A DNA stretch of 64,000 nt from Chryseosolibacter sp964551035 (GTDB taxonomy: Bacteria > Bacteroidota > Bacteroidia > Cytophagales > Cyclobacteriaceae). The position numbers were made by a program, and so were the translations under genes. Shown here piece after piece: positions 27,301 through 34,994 of the stretch; the first letter of the stretch is position 1, and the number at the start of each line of letters is the position of its first letter. The notes under the pieces were generated by a model. That model had not been told where the DNA came from and searched no databases. It saw only the letters and a list, made by a program, of their open reading frames with translations. The DNA lies in contig CAZKBK010000003.1 in assembly GCA_964551035.1 (NCBI GenBank), positions 136,373 through 200,372 on the forward strand, in the 5' to 3' direction.

Positions 27301-28473
27301 CTAAACGATTACACGTTTTTGAAGGAGATTTTCCACGTTTTCAACGCTTAAGGCGAGGAGGGTCGTGAGAATATCGCGGGTATCCTGGCCCAGCCGGGGC
27401 GGTGGCAGAATGTGGGAGAACGTGTCGGTATTGGCGGCGAAAGTGCGAAGGCCTTTCAATCTACCGTGCTCCAGCAGGAGTTGCCGCGCCTCAGGCGTCT
27501 CCACAGCTTCCCTCACATTTCGGACGATGGCAGCCGGGACCCGGGCCCGGGTCAACGTTTCCCAAAGTTCTTCAACCTCGCGTCTGATGATGGCTTGTCC
27601 GATGATCCCGATAAGCTCCGCGCGATTCGCGACACGGCCCAGATTGGTCCTGAACCTTTCGTCATCGGCGACGTCGGCAACGCCGAGCACCTGGCACAGG
27701 GCGTTGAACTGAGCATCGGTTCCAACGCCGAGCAAGATCTCGCGATCGTCCGATGTCGGGAACAGTTCGCCATAAGGGGCTATGTTGGGATGCGCCGAGC
27801 CTTGCCTCGCAGGTATTTTTCCGCCTACCAGCCAGTTGCTACCTTGATTGGCGAGTGACGACAGTGCAGCCTGGATCAGCGATACTTCCACGAGTCTGCC
27901 TCTTCCGCTCCGGGATTTTTCCAGGAGCGCCAGCAGCAAGCCTTCCTTAAGGTGATGGGCGGCGAGTAGGTCGACAAGGGCAACGGGCATTTTCAACGAC
28001 TGGCCACCGGGCTCGCCATTCATGGACATGAATCCGGCCTCCGCCTGAATGATCGCATCATACCCGACACGGGGATTTTCCGGCCCATATCCGGAGATCT
28101 GTCCATAGACGAGGCCGGGATTGTGCCGCGACAAGGTTTTGTAGTCCACCTGCAATTTTTCCGCGTCGCCGGGTTTGAAACTGGAGAGGACAATCTGCGC
28201 GCGCATCGCCAACTGCATCGCGATCGCGCGTCCCTCGTCGGTGAGCAAATCGATGGCCACGGATCGCTTGCCCCAGTTTACGGAGGAAAAGTAGGCGGAC
28301 CTGTCGTCCGTGGGTTCACCGGGCGACTTCCACGTGCGGGTCACGTCACCACCGGTCCGGGGATTTTCGACCTTGATGACCTCCGCGCCGAGCTCCGCAA
28401 AGAACTGGCCCACCGCGGGGCCGGCGAGCACCGAGGCAAATTCCAATACCGTCATGCCGTTAAACTGACCCAC
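27301..28473 (-). CDS. CaiB/BaiF-type (class III) CoA-transferase
   Basis: 390 residues, the normal length for family III CoA-transferases, which move CoA between carboxylic acids. The N-terminus VLEFASVLAGPAVGQFFAELGAEVIKVENP is the strongly conserved CoA-binding start. NWGKRSVAIDL and SGYGPE follow, and the likely catalytic Asp lies in PVALVDLLAAHH (near residue 168). No neighbouring gene reveals the substrate. It is a single-gene unit ending at a hairpin terminator and divergent from the TlpA-like gene. Confidence 0.88.
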   Translation of the reverse strand: MGQFNGMTVLEFASVLAGPAVGQFFAELGAEVIKVENPRTGGDVTRTWKSPGEPTDDRSAYFSSVNWGKRSVAIDLLTDEGRAIAMQLAMRAQIVLSSFKPGDAEKLQVDYKTLSRHNPGLVYGQISGYGPENPRVGYDAIIQAEAGFMSMNGEPGGQSLKMPVALVDLLAAHHLKEGLLLALLEKSRSGRGRLVEVSLIQAALSSLANQGSNWLVGGKIPARQGSAHPNIAPYGELFPTSDDREILLGVGTDAQFNALCQVLGVADVADDERFRTNLGRVANRAELIGIIGQAIIRREVEELWETLTRARVPAAIVRNVREAVETPEARQLLLEHGRLKGLRTFAANTDTFSHILPPPRLGQDTRDILTTLLALSVENVENLLQKRVIV

Positions 28474-28566
28474 CGAAAACGATTTACTTAAACAAAATCA
28501 ACCATGAACACCGCAATGTAAAATCATTTGAGGCATTTTTGTGTTCCCTGACCAAAGATATCGGCA

Positions 28567-29826
28567 ATGCTGAAGTCCATTACATCACTCCTTCTTGCTG
28601 GCCTGGCGCTCGGATCATGCACCAATGCGCACGGACCGTCGGAACTCAAGACCGGCGCCTGGCGCGCAGTCATTGACATCCAGGGGCAGGAACTTCCATT
28701 CAACATGGAGGTGACCCGTGATTCCGCCGGTGGCTACGATGCCTTTATCCGCAACGGCAGTGAACGCATTCTCCTCGATGAGGTGAGCGTGCAGGGAGAC
28801 TCTGTCGACATTGCCCTTCATGTCTTCGACGCCAACATCCGCGCTGTCATCCGCGGTGATACGTTGAGCGGTGCGTTTATCAAGAATCCGGAAGTCGACT
28901 ATCGCATCCCTTTCATGGCAGCCCACGGTGTTACCTATCGCTTTGAGGAGGGCACCGCAGGCGTGATCCCGGACTTCAATGGAACGTACCAGGTAACGTT
29001 CTTTAACGCGCGCGATACGATGGAAGCTGTCGGCGTATTTACGCAGGTTGAGGACAGCGTGACGGGGACATTCCTTACGCCCGTAGGCGACTACCGCTAC
29101 CTAGAAGGCAACGTCGCCAACGGCACCTTGCAAATGAGCACGTTCGATGGCAACCACGCTTACCTTTTTCGCGCGAAAAAAAATGACGACGGCACGCTGT
29201 CCGGGGAATATTATTCGGGAAAAACGTGGAAACAGTTGTGGCGCGGTGTCAAAACTGAAAGCCCGGTTCTCCCTCCGTCCGAAATGCTGACCCAATTGAA
29301 GGGCGGCTACGAGACCCTTCACTTTCGTTTCCCTGATCTCAACGGTGACACCGTGACGCTCCAGGACCAGCGATTCCGGGATAAAGTCGTTATCCTCCAA
29401 CTGTTCGGCTCATGGTGTCCAAACTGCCTTGACGAAACGCGCTTCCTTTCCGAGTGGTATCGTGCAAACCGCCACCGGCCCGTGGAGATACTTGGGCTGG
29501 CTTATGAGCGGAAGGCGGATTTTAACTATGCGCGCGACCGGGTTCAAAAAATGAAAACGAAAGTTGGCGTACCCTATGACTTTGTCATTGCCGGCACGAG
29601 CGACAAGGAGGAAGCGTCGAAGACGCTCCCCGAACTCAGCAAGGTGGTCGCCTTTCCAACCACTATTTTTGTAGGGCGAGACGGAAAGGTTAAAAAGATC
29701 CATACCGGCTTTTCCGGGCCGGGCACCGGTGTATATTACGAGGAGCACATACAGCACTTCAATGAGACGGTCAATGAACTTTTGAGCGAGAAAAACGCTT
29801 CACCTGATAGGTCGCCCGGCAACTGA
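28567..29826 (+). CDS. TlpA-like thioredoxin-fold lipoprotein
   Basis: 419 residues. A lipoprotein signal (MLKSITSLLLAGLALGSC, Cys18) is followed by about 230 residues of beta-rich sequence of the kind that precedes TlpA domains in Bacteroidota. The C-terminal thioredoxin-like domain (about 255-400) has the redox motif WCPNC and a cis-Pro in VVAFPTTIFVG. It probably reduces or exchanges disulfides in the periplasm. The stop is 13 nt from the mnmA start, so both may be read from one promoter, but no functional tie is obvious. Confidence 0.85.
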   Translation: MLKSITSLLLAGLALGSCTNAHGPSELKTGAWRAVIDIQGQELPFNMEVTRDSAGGYDAFIRNGSERILLDEVSVQGDSVDIALHVFDANIRAVIRGDTLSGAFIKNPEVDYRIPFMAAHGVTYRFEEGTAGVIPDFNGTYQVTFFNARDTMEAVGVFTQVEDSVTGTFLTPVGDYRYLEGNVANGTLQMSTFDGNHAYLFRAKKNDDGTLSGEYYSGKTWKQLWRGVKTESPVLPPSEMLTQLKGGYETLHFRFPDLNGDTVTLQDQRFRDKVVILQLFGSWCPNCLDETRFLSEWYRANRHRPVEILGLAYERKADFNYARDRVQKMKTKVGVPYDFVIAGTSDKEEASKTLPELSKVVAFPTTIFVGRDGKVKKIHTGFSGPGTGVYYEEHIQHFNETVNELLSEKNASPDRSPGN

Positions 29827-29839
29827 CGGGCATTAAACG

Positions 29840-31015
29840 ATGAAAAAACGCGTAGTTGTTGGTCTTTCCGGAGGTGTGGACTCCAGTGTGGCAGCCCACC
29901 TGCTTTTGGAGCAGGGTTATGACGTTATCGGTGTGTTCATGAAGAACTGGCACGACGATTCCGTGACCATCAGCAAGGAATGTCCCTGGCTTGACGACAG
30001 CAACGATGCAATGATCGTGGCCCAACACCTCGGCATTCCGTTCCAGGCCATCGATTTGAGCGGTCCTTACAAAGAACGGATCGTCGACTACATGTTTGCC
30101 GAATACCGACGCGGGCGAACGCCTAATCCCGATGTGCTCTGCAACCGGGAGATCAAGTTTGATATTTTTCTGGACACCGCCTTAAAGCTGGGTGCCGACT
30201 ACGTAGCCACGGGCCACTATGCCCGCCGCGAGGAGATGGTGACGGACGGGAAAACAACTTACCGGTTGCTCAGCGGCAAGGATGGCAACAAAGACCAAAG
30301 CTATTTCCTTTGTCAGTTGACGCAGGCGCAATTGTCCCGATCGTTGTTTCCGATTGGCGAATTGGAAAAAACCGAAGTTCGCGCAATCGCCAGGAAGATC
30401 GGTCTGGTGACCGCCGACAAGAAAGATTCACAAGGTCTCTGCTTTGTCGGGAAAGTACACCTTCCCGAATTTTTGCAGCAACAGCTCGAGGCAAAGAAAG
30501 GGAAAGTCATTGAAGTGCCTGCAAACGCGGCCGTATTCAACAACGGATTTGCTGCTGACGACCTCGTTGCGCAAACGCGGCCGTTCGAATTCGTTCCGGA
30601 GATCGGCGAAGAAGTAGGGGAACACACGGGTGCGCATTTTTACACCATCGGGCAGCGCCGCGGGCTGAACATCGGCGGATATGAAAAACCCCTCTTTGTC
30701 ATCGGTACCGACACGAGGGAAAACATTATCTACACCGGCATGGGCGAAGATCATCCGGGCCTGTATCGCAGGGGGTTGCTTATTCGAGACACCGATGTTC
30801 ACTGGGTACGGCCGGATATGAAATTGTCCGCCGGCGACACCGCACGTTACGACGCACGTATCCGCTATCGCCAAAAACTGGAGAAGTGCACGCTTCATCA
30901 AAAAGGCGACGGGCTGTACATTATTTTTGACCGGCCACAGCGCGGCATCACACCGGGTCAGTTCGCGGCGTGGTACCATGGCGAAGAATTGGTCGGATCG
31001 GGCACCATCGACTAG
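29840..31015 (+). CDS. mnmA: tRNA-specific 2-thiouridylase MnmA
   Basis: 391 residues. It inserts sulfur at C2 of the wobble uridine in Lys, Glu and Gln tRNAs, in the cytoplasm. The PP-loop SGGVDSS (residues 10-16) binds ATP, and the two catalytic cysteines are in DVLCNREIKFD (Cys101) and SQGLCFVGKV (Cys201). NPDVLCN and HTGAHFYTIGQRRG are also typical. It is a full-length gene, convergent with the siroheme genes and overlapping the end of the next one by 4 nt. Confidence 0.95.
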   Translation: MKKRVVVGLSGGVDSSVAAHLLLEQGYDVIGVFMKNWHDDSVTISKECPWLDDSNDAMIVAQHLGIPFQAIDLSGPYKERIVDYMFAEYRRGRTPNPDVLCNREIKFDIFLDTALKLGADYVATGHYARREEMVTDGKTTYRLLSGKDGNKDQSYFLCQLTQAQLSRSLFPIGELEKTEVRAIARKIGLVTADKKDSQGLCFVGKVHLPEFLQQQLEAKKGKVIEVPANAAVFNNGFAADDLVAQTRPFEFVPEIGEEVGEHTGAHFYTIGQRRGLNIGGYEKPLFVIGTDTRENIIYTGMGEDHPGLYRRGLLIRDTDVHWVRPDMKLSAGDTARYDARIRYRQKLEKCTLHQKGDGLYIIFDRPQRGITPGQFAAWYHGEELVGSGTID

Positions 31016-31644
31016 ACCTGCCGGTCATTGCCGGGCTTCGAGAGCCAGGAAGACGTGATCGTATTCAACGTATCTACTTTTTCACGGAAGTTCCCTTTGA
31101 TCGTCTCGCGGATTTGATGGAGCTTCTCCAACAGCTCGTCAATGGTTTCAGGAAGGATCTCATCAAAAAATTCCCTGATCCTTTTTGCCATGGTCGGCGA
31201 CATGCCGTTGGTAGAAATGCCGATCTTGAGGTTGCCACGCGTCACAACCGAACCGAGGTAAAAGTCACAAAGGGCAGGTGTGTCGGCCACATTCACCAAC
31301 AAGCGCCGGTTTCGCGCCAGGCGGCAGATGCGCTGGTGCAGCTTGTGATCGTCCGTGGCGAGGATCAGGATGCTTTGGCCGTAAAGGTCGCGCGCGCGAA
31401 AATTTCTGTCTTTTATGACCAGCGAGGGGTATCTTTTGGTGAGCGACGTAATCCTTTCATCAACGCGGGCGGCGACTACGGTGACGCGCGCTTCAGGGCA
31501 ATTTCCCAGCAGCGCGTTCACCTTCTCCAGCGCGACATTCCCACCGCCAACGACAAGCGTTTGCAACTCCCCGAGTTTGAGAAACACGGGGAAGAGGTGG
31601 TTCTTCGATTCAGGCGACCCGTCCATGGGTGGGCATTGAGACAT
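31012..31644 (-). CDS. Siroheme synthase N-domain: precorrin-2 dehydrogenase / sirohydrochlorin ferrochelatase
   Basis: About 210 residues. It oxidises precorrin-2 with NAD and, in CysG/Met8 relatives, inserts iron to give siroheme. The NAD site is TLVVGGGNVALEKVNALL, followed by the typical LVINVADTPALCDFYLGSVVTRGNLKIGISTNGMSPTMAKRIRE stretch (here LLVNVADTPALCDFYLGSVV). The start is uncertain: ATG at 31644 or 31626 are both reasonable, and the frame remains open to 31689. It overlaps the end of cobA and is the last gene of the sulfite/siroheme operon. Confidence 0.88.
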   Translation of the reverse strand: MSQCPPMDGSPESKNHLFPVFLKLGELQTLVVGGGNVALEKVNALLGNCPEARVTVVAARVDERITSLTKRYPSLVIKDRNFRARDLYGQSILILATDDHKLHQRICRLARNRRLLVNVADTPALCDFYLGSVVTRGNLKIGISTNGMSPTMAKRIREFFDEILPETIDELLEKLHQIRETIKGNFREKVDTLNTITSSWLSKPGNDRQV

Positions 31645-32422
31645 TGCTGGTCCGAACGGCCGGATGTGCATGGTCGAGCTGGCTCGCAAACCTTACCACG
31701 TCGCCGACGACGATCACGGCGGGGGACCCGATTCCCCGTTCCTTCGCCAGCGCTGCGAGGGTTGAGACCGTACCCTTCACCGATTGTTGTTCGGGCAACG
31801 TCCCATTCTGGATAACGGCAGCGCCGGTGCTGCCCTTTCCATGTCGGGTGAATACGGCCATGATCTCCTCCAGCTTGTTCATCCCCATAAGGACTACCAC
31901 GGTGGCTGTAGATTGAGCCGCCAGCGAAATGTCTCCGGACAACGTACCGTCCTTTGTGGTGCCGGTCACCACCCAAAAGCTCTCACTCATGTTGCGGACG
32001 GTCAGGGGAATGTTTCCGGAGGCGGGAACAGCCAGCGCGCTGCTGATTCCGGGTATCATGCCGGTTGCAACCCCGTGCCTGATGGCATATTCCATCTCCT
32101 CTCCCCCACGGGCGAATACAAACGGATCACCACCCTTCAGCCGCACGACGTGGCCGTAGAGATGGGCGAATTCAACAATGAGTTCATTGATCTGTTCTTG
32201 CGTGCAGCTATGCGCCCCGGCACGCTTTCCCACATTGAACACCGGTATGCCTGAGGGAATCATTGCCAGTATCCTGTCCGACACCAGCGCATCGAAAAGG
32301 ACCAGGTCGGCCTCCTTTAAGGCGCGCACGGCCCTGAGGGTAAGCAACTCCGGGTCACCGGGTCCGGCACCAACGAGTGTGAGTCTCGGCGGTTTGTTTA
32401 CGGAAAATATCGATGATCTCAT
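31610..32422 (-). CDS. cobA: Uroporphyrinogen-III C-methyltransferase
   Basis: 270 residues. It methylates uroporphyrinogen III twice to make precorrin-2, the branch to siroheme and B12. Family blocks are LVGAGPGDPELLTLRAVRAL, VRLKGGDPFVFARGGEE, the PGISSALAVPA loop and VVLMGMNKL. The start overlaps the reductase stop by 4 nt (ATGA), and the 3' end overlaps the siroheme synthase gene. Together they supply the cofactor of the reductase encoded first in the operon. Confidence 0.93.
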   Translation of the reverse strand: MRSSIFSVNKPPRLTLVGAGPGDPELLTLRAVRALKEADLVLFDALVSDRILAMIPSGIPVFNVGKRAGAHSCTQEQINELIVEFAHLYGHVVRLKGGDPFVFARGGEEMEYAIRHGVATGMIPGISSALAVPASGNIPLTVRNMSESFWVVTGTTKDGTLSGDISLAAQSTATVVVLMGMNKLEEIMAVFTRHGKGSTGAAVIQNGTLPEQQSVKGTVSTLAALAKERGIGSPAVIVVGDVVRFASQLDHAHPAVRTSNVSMPTHGRVA

Positions 32423-34527
32423 TGATCCACGGTTTGATTCTCTTTGCTCCTGAATGCATGCACCTGGGCGAGAAACTGTTTCGCATCTTCAAGATAGGCC
32501 GTCGCAAACTCAGCACCGGGTGCGTTGCGGTTGAGGCGCAGCACCTGCCCTTTAAAATCATCCATGTTGAAGATGCTGGTCTCAACAAAATGTTTCTCGA
32601 AGTCTACCAGGGTTTGGATCTGGCTGCTGGGCTTGACATCCTTCGTCAGCAAAAGGGCTTTGGCCGTGTTGATAAACGAGCCGTAAGCATGATAAATCGA
32701 ATCGGCATAGTGCTCTTGTGCCAGCGCCTCCGTTGCCCAGGTCAGTTTTTCTTCCGTATCGTACAAAAGGGTGGAAACCAGGTCGATGATTACGCCTGCA
32801 CACTCCCCTACCGCCGTGTGGAGGATAAAGTCCCGATCCTGTCCCCAATCGACGTATTCGACCGGTGCGGGGTTGGTGATGTCGCCAAGGGGTTTTAGCA
32901 GCGTGTAAAAATAACTTCGACTTTGCCTCCTGTAGTAATCGTGGAAGTATTCTCCTTCCGCGCTGTTGGTTTCGTAGTCATCGAGGATTCGGCGCAGGGC
33001 GTCAGGGCCACGCCGCGAGGGCAACTTGATCACCTTTTCCGCGATGATGCCTTCGCCTCCATGAAGCTTCGCCCCGCCGAGAAGTACGACGAGCGCCGGC
33101 AGGATCTTGCCTTGCTTGTCCTTGATCGAGCTGCCGTGAAAGCCGATGCTAGCCAGTCCGTGTTGCCCGCACGAGTTGGGGCATCCGCTGATCTTGATCT
33201 TGATGTCATTGTTGTAAATGAGATCCGGATACTCCTGGCGGATAACGCGTTCAAGTTCGAGGGAAATCATGGTGCTGTCCGATATCCCCAGGTTGCAGGA
33301 CTCGGTCCCGGGACATGCCGTGATATCGCCCACGCTGTCGAAGCCCGGGTCAGCAATCCCGAGTTCCCGCAACGCCAGATACAGCGGCTTCAGGGCTTCC
33401 TCCCGGACGAACCGGATCAGATAACCCTGGTTCACGGTGATCCGAAGTTCGGGTGAGGCATAACGGTCTACAACATCAGCGAACCTGCGTGCGTCCGCCG
33501 AGGAAAGATTTCCCGTCGGTAGCTTAACGTAGACTCCAAAAAATCCGGTCTGTTTCTGGGAAAACACGTTCGTTTTCTTCCACGCCTGATACGCTGCTTC
33601 ATCCTTCAGGTGTACCTCATCAAATGTCCGTGGCGCCGGAAGGATCGGATCGGGAAACGATGTCCATGGAATCGGATACGACGCGTACTTCAGCGCCATG
33701 CGTTCTTCCTGGACAAGGCGCATTACTTCCGGCAATCCAACCTCGTCGAGCAGGAACTTGAATCGCGCTTTCATTCTTCGGTTCCGTTCGCCGTAACGGT
33801 CAAATACCCGAAGGACGCTCTCTGTGAAAGGGATGAGCTGGTCCTCCTCGAGAAACTCAAAGGCCACTTCGGCGAGGTACGGATTTGCCCCGAGGCCACC
33901 GCCGATCAATACTTTGAAGCCTCTTTTTCCATCGACCACGCGGGGAATAAAACCGAGGTCGTGGATAAACGTAAATGCGGAGTCGTCATCGCCGGAAGAA
34001 AAAGCTATTTTGAATTTCCGTCCCATTTCCTGACAGATAGGGTTTCGCAGGAAGTACCGGAAGGTTTCATCGGCGTAGGGGGAAACATCAAAGTGTTCGT
34101 TCGGGTCGACGCCGGCAGTTGGCGAAGCGGTAACATTCCTTACCGTGTTGCCGCAAGCCTCCCGGATCGTGATGCCGTCTGTCTCAAGTTTTGTCCAGAG
34201 TTCCGGTGTTTTGTCGAGGCTCACAAAGTGGATCTGAATGTCCTGCCGGGTGGTTGCATGGAGATTCCCACTGGCGTATTCATCCGAGATATCGGCAATG
34301 CGTCTGAGTTGCCTGGTGCTCACCCTTCCGAATGGAAGTTTGATGCGCACCATCTGCACACCTGGTTGTCGCTGGCCGTAGATCCCCCTCGCAAGCCGGA
34401 GGCTTCTGAATTTCTCCTCGTCGATCGCACCGTTCCTGAAAAGGTGAATCTTTTTCTCGAGGTCGATGATGTCGCTTGCAACGACCGGGTTGTTGACGTC
34501 CTCCAGTTCTGATCGAAAACTTTGCAT
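32419..34527 (-). CDS. Siroheme Fe4S4 sulfite/nitrite reductase fused to a HEPN domain
   Basis: 702 residues. Residues about 1-545 are a ferredoxin-type sulfite/nitrite reductase with two half-domains. The siroheme-Fe4S4 cysteines are complete: ACPGTESC (Cys405, Cys411) and ISGCPNSC (Cys449, Cys453). Residues about 560-702 form a helical HEPN-like domain, a fusion seen in Bacteroidota. Co-transcription with cobA and siroheme synthase, and a leader with Cys codons, argue for assimilatory sulfite reduction (to sulfide for cysteine) rather than nitrite reduction. This is inference. The start is the ATG at 34527, 24 nt after an intrinsic terminator in the leader. Confidence 0.9.
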   Translation of the reverse strand: MQSFRSELEDVNNPVVASDIIDLEKKIHLFRNGAIDEEKFRSLRLARGIYGQRQPGVQMVRIKLPFGRVSTRQLRRIADISDEYASGNLHATTRQDIQIHFVSLDKTPELWTKLETDGITIREACGNTVRNVTASPTAGVDPNEHFDVSPYADETFRYFLRNPICQEMGRKFKIAFSSGDDDSAFTFIHDLGFIPRVVDGKRGFKVLIGGGLGANPYLAEVAFEFLEEDQLIPFTESVLRVFDRYGERNRRMKARFKFLLDEVGLPEVMRLVQEERMALKYASYPIPWTSFPDPILPAPRTFDEVHLKDEAAYQAWKKTNVFSQKQTGFFGVYVKLPTGNLSSADARRFADVVDRYASPELRITVNQGYLIRFVREEALKPLYLALRELGIADPGFDSVGDITACPGTESCNLGISDSTMISLELERVIRQEYPDLIYNNDIKIKISGCPNSCGQHGLASIGFHGSSIKDKQGKILPALVVLLGGAKLHGGEGIIAEKVIKLPSRRGPDALRRILDDYETNSAEGEYFHDYYRRQSRSYFYTLLKPLGDITNPAPVEYVDWGQDRDFILHTAVGECAGVIIDLVSTLLYDTEEKLTWATEALAQEHYADSIYHAYGSFINTAKALLLTKDVKPSSQIQTLVDFEKHFVETSIFNMDDFKGQVLRLNRNAPGAEFATAYLEDAKQFLAQVHAFRSKENQTVDQ

Positions 34528-34550
34528 GGCAATTGGCCTTTAGTTCAAAC

Positions 34551-34584
34551 AAAAATGCCTCTCCTGTATTCGCAGGAAAGGCAT
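34551..34584 (-). terminator. Attenuator terminator in the sulfite reductase leader
   Basis: On the minus strand a 12-bp stem (ATGCCTTTCCTG / CAGGAGAGGCAT, one G-U pair, 6-nt loop) is followed by TTTTGTTTG. It lies within the 5' leader, between the leader peptide and the reductase ATG, so it can only act by attenuation. Confidence 0.8.
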
Positions 34585-34631
34585 GGCAATATTTTTTGTA
34601 CTCAGACGGACTACCCATGCGGTCTTCCTGC
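34572..34631 (-). promoter_or_regulatory. Antiterminator pairing in the sulfite reductase leader
   Basis: GCAGGAAGACCGCAT (34631-34617, minus strand) can pair with ATGCCTTTCCTGC (34584-34572), which is the 5' arm of the terminator: 7 bp plus 4 bp around a small internal loop. The two folds exclude each other. The 5' arm of the antiterminator lies at the end of the leader peptide frame, so a ribosome at its stop codon would cover it. Confidence 0.65.
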
Positions 34632-34685
34632 AATGCGGCGACGATGCTTACAACACCAGGGTGTCGCAGGCATCGTGATCCTCAT
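34611..34685 (-). CDS. Cys-containing leader peptide (24 aa) of the sulfite reductase operon
   Basis: A short frame too small for normal gene calling: ATG at 34685, TAG at 34611, beginning MRITMPATPWCCKHRRR. Two consecutive TGT Cys codons (34655-34650) lie just after a Trp. CCTGC upstream of them (34670-34666) can pair with GCAGG (34631-34627) and so sequester the antiterminator. Stalling at the Cys codons would free GCAGG for antitermination. Smooth translation to the stop codon would cover it and let the terminator form. A 7-bp stem ACGATGC / GCATCGT (34676-34641) surrounds the Cys codons. The mechanism is inferred from sequence. Confidence 0.65.
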   Translation of the reverse strand: MRITMPATPWCCKHRRRIAGRPHG

Positions 34686-34725
34686 CTTATGGATAGCGCT
34701 GGTCATCATTGTTTGAGTCAATTAA

Positions 34726-34756
34726 CGAAAGTAATGGCTCGGAAGACGGAATTCAA
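34726..34756 (-). promoter_or_regulatory. Promoter of the sulfite reductase leader
   Basis: On the minus strand TTG (34756-34754), a 20-nt spacer and TACTTTCG (34733-34726) fit the Bacteroidota consensus with one mismatch in the -7 element. The start site would be near 34720, about 35 nt before the leader-peptide ATG. Confidence 0.5.
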
Positions 34757-34994
34757 CTTCTGCGGTACGAATTATCAAGTTTTTAACAAATGGGCAGGCC
34801 AAACAACCGTTTGTTGTTAAAACGCAATCGTTGTCATTGGTTTTCACAGAAAGGCCGATTGAAAAACTCGTGATGCGTCCCCCATTCGGGGATAGGCGTC
34901 CACTTCGCCCGAAGACGGGGGTTATAACACTAAAGAGGAAGCACGCTTCCCCTGCTAGTTATCTTCGGGCTGAAGGGACTAGACATCTTTATCA
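34757..34994. other. Gene-free intergenic region with several short stems
   Basis: No coding frame is convincing between the reductase leader promoter and the end of the glutamyl-tRNA reductase-like gene. Read on the minus strand it contains GGAAGC-GT-GCTTCC, a CCCC-GAAT-GGGG hairpin enclosed by a CCCCC / GGGGG pair, and CTAGT / ACTAG. There is no classic terminator T-run and no known riboswitch core that I could recognise. It may be the untranslated 3' end of the upstream gene or a small structured RNA. Confidence 0.3.

Noticed and set aside
33610..34512. Plus-strand open frame of about 300 codons opposite the reductase gene
   Set aside because: Antisense shadow of the sulfite reductase, whose cysteine motifs and length are complete.
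34551..34720. SAM or other sulfur-related riboswitch before the sulfite reductase
   Set aside because: No SAM-I, SAM-II or related core motif was found; the Cys-codon leader peptide with alternative stems explains the terminator better.
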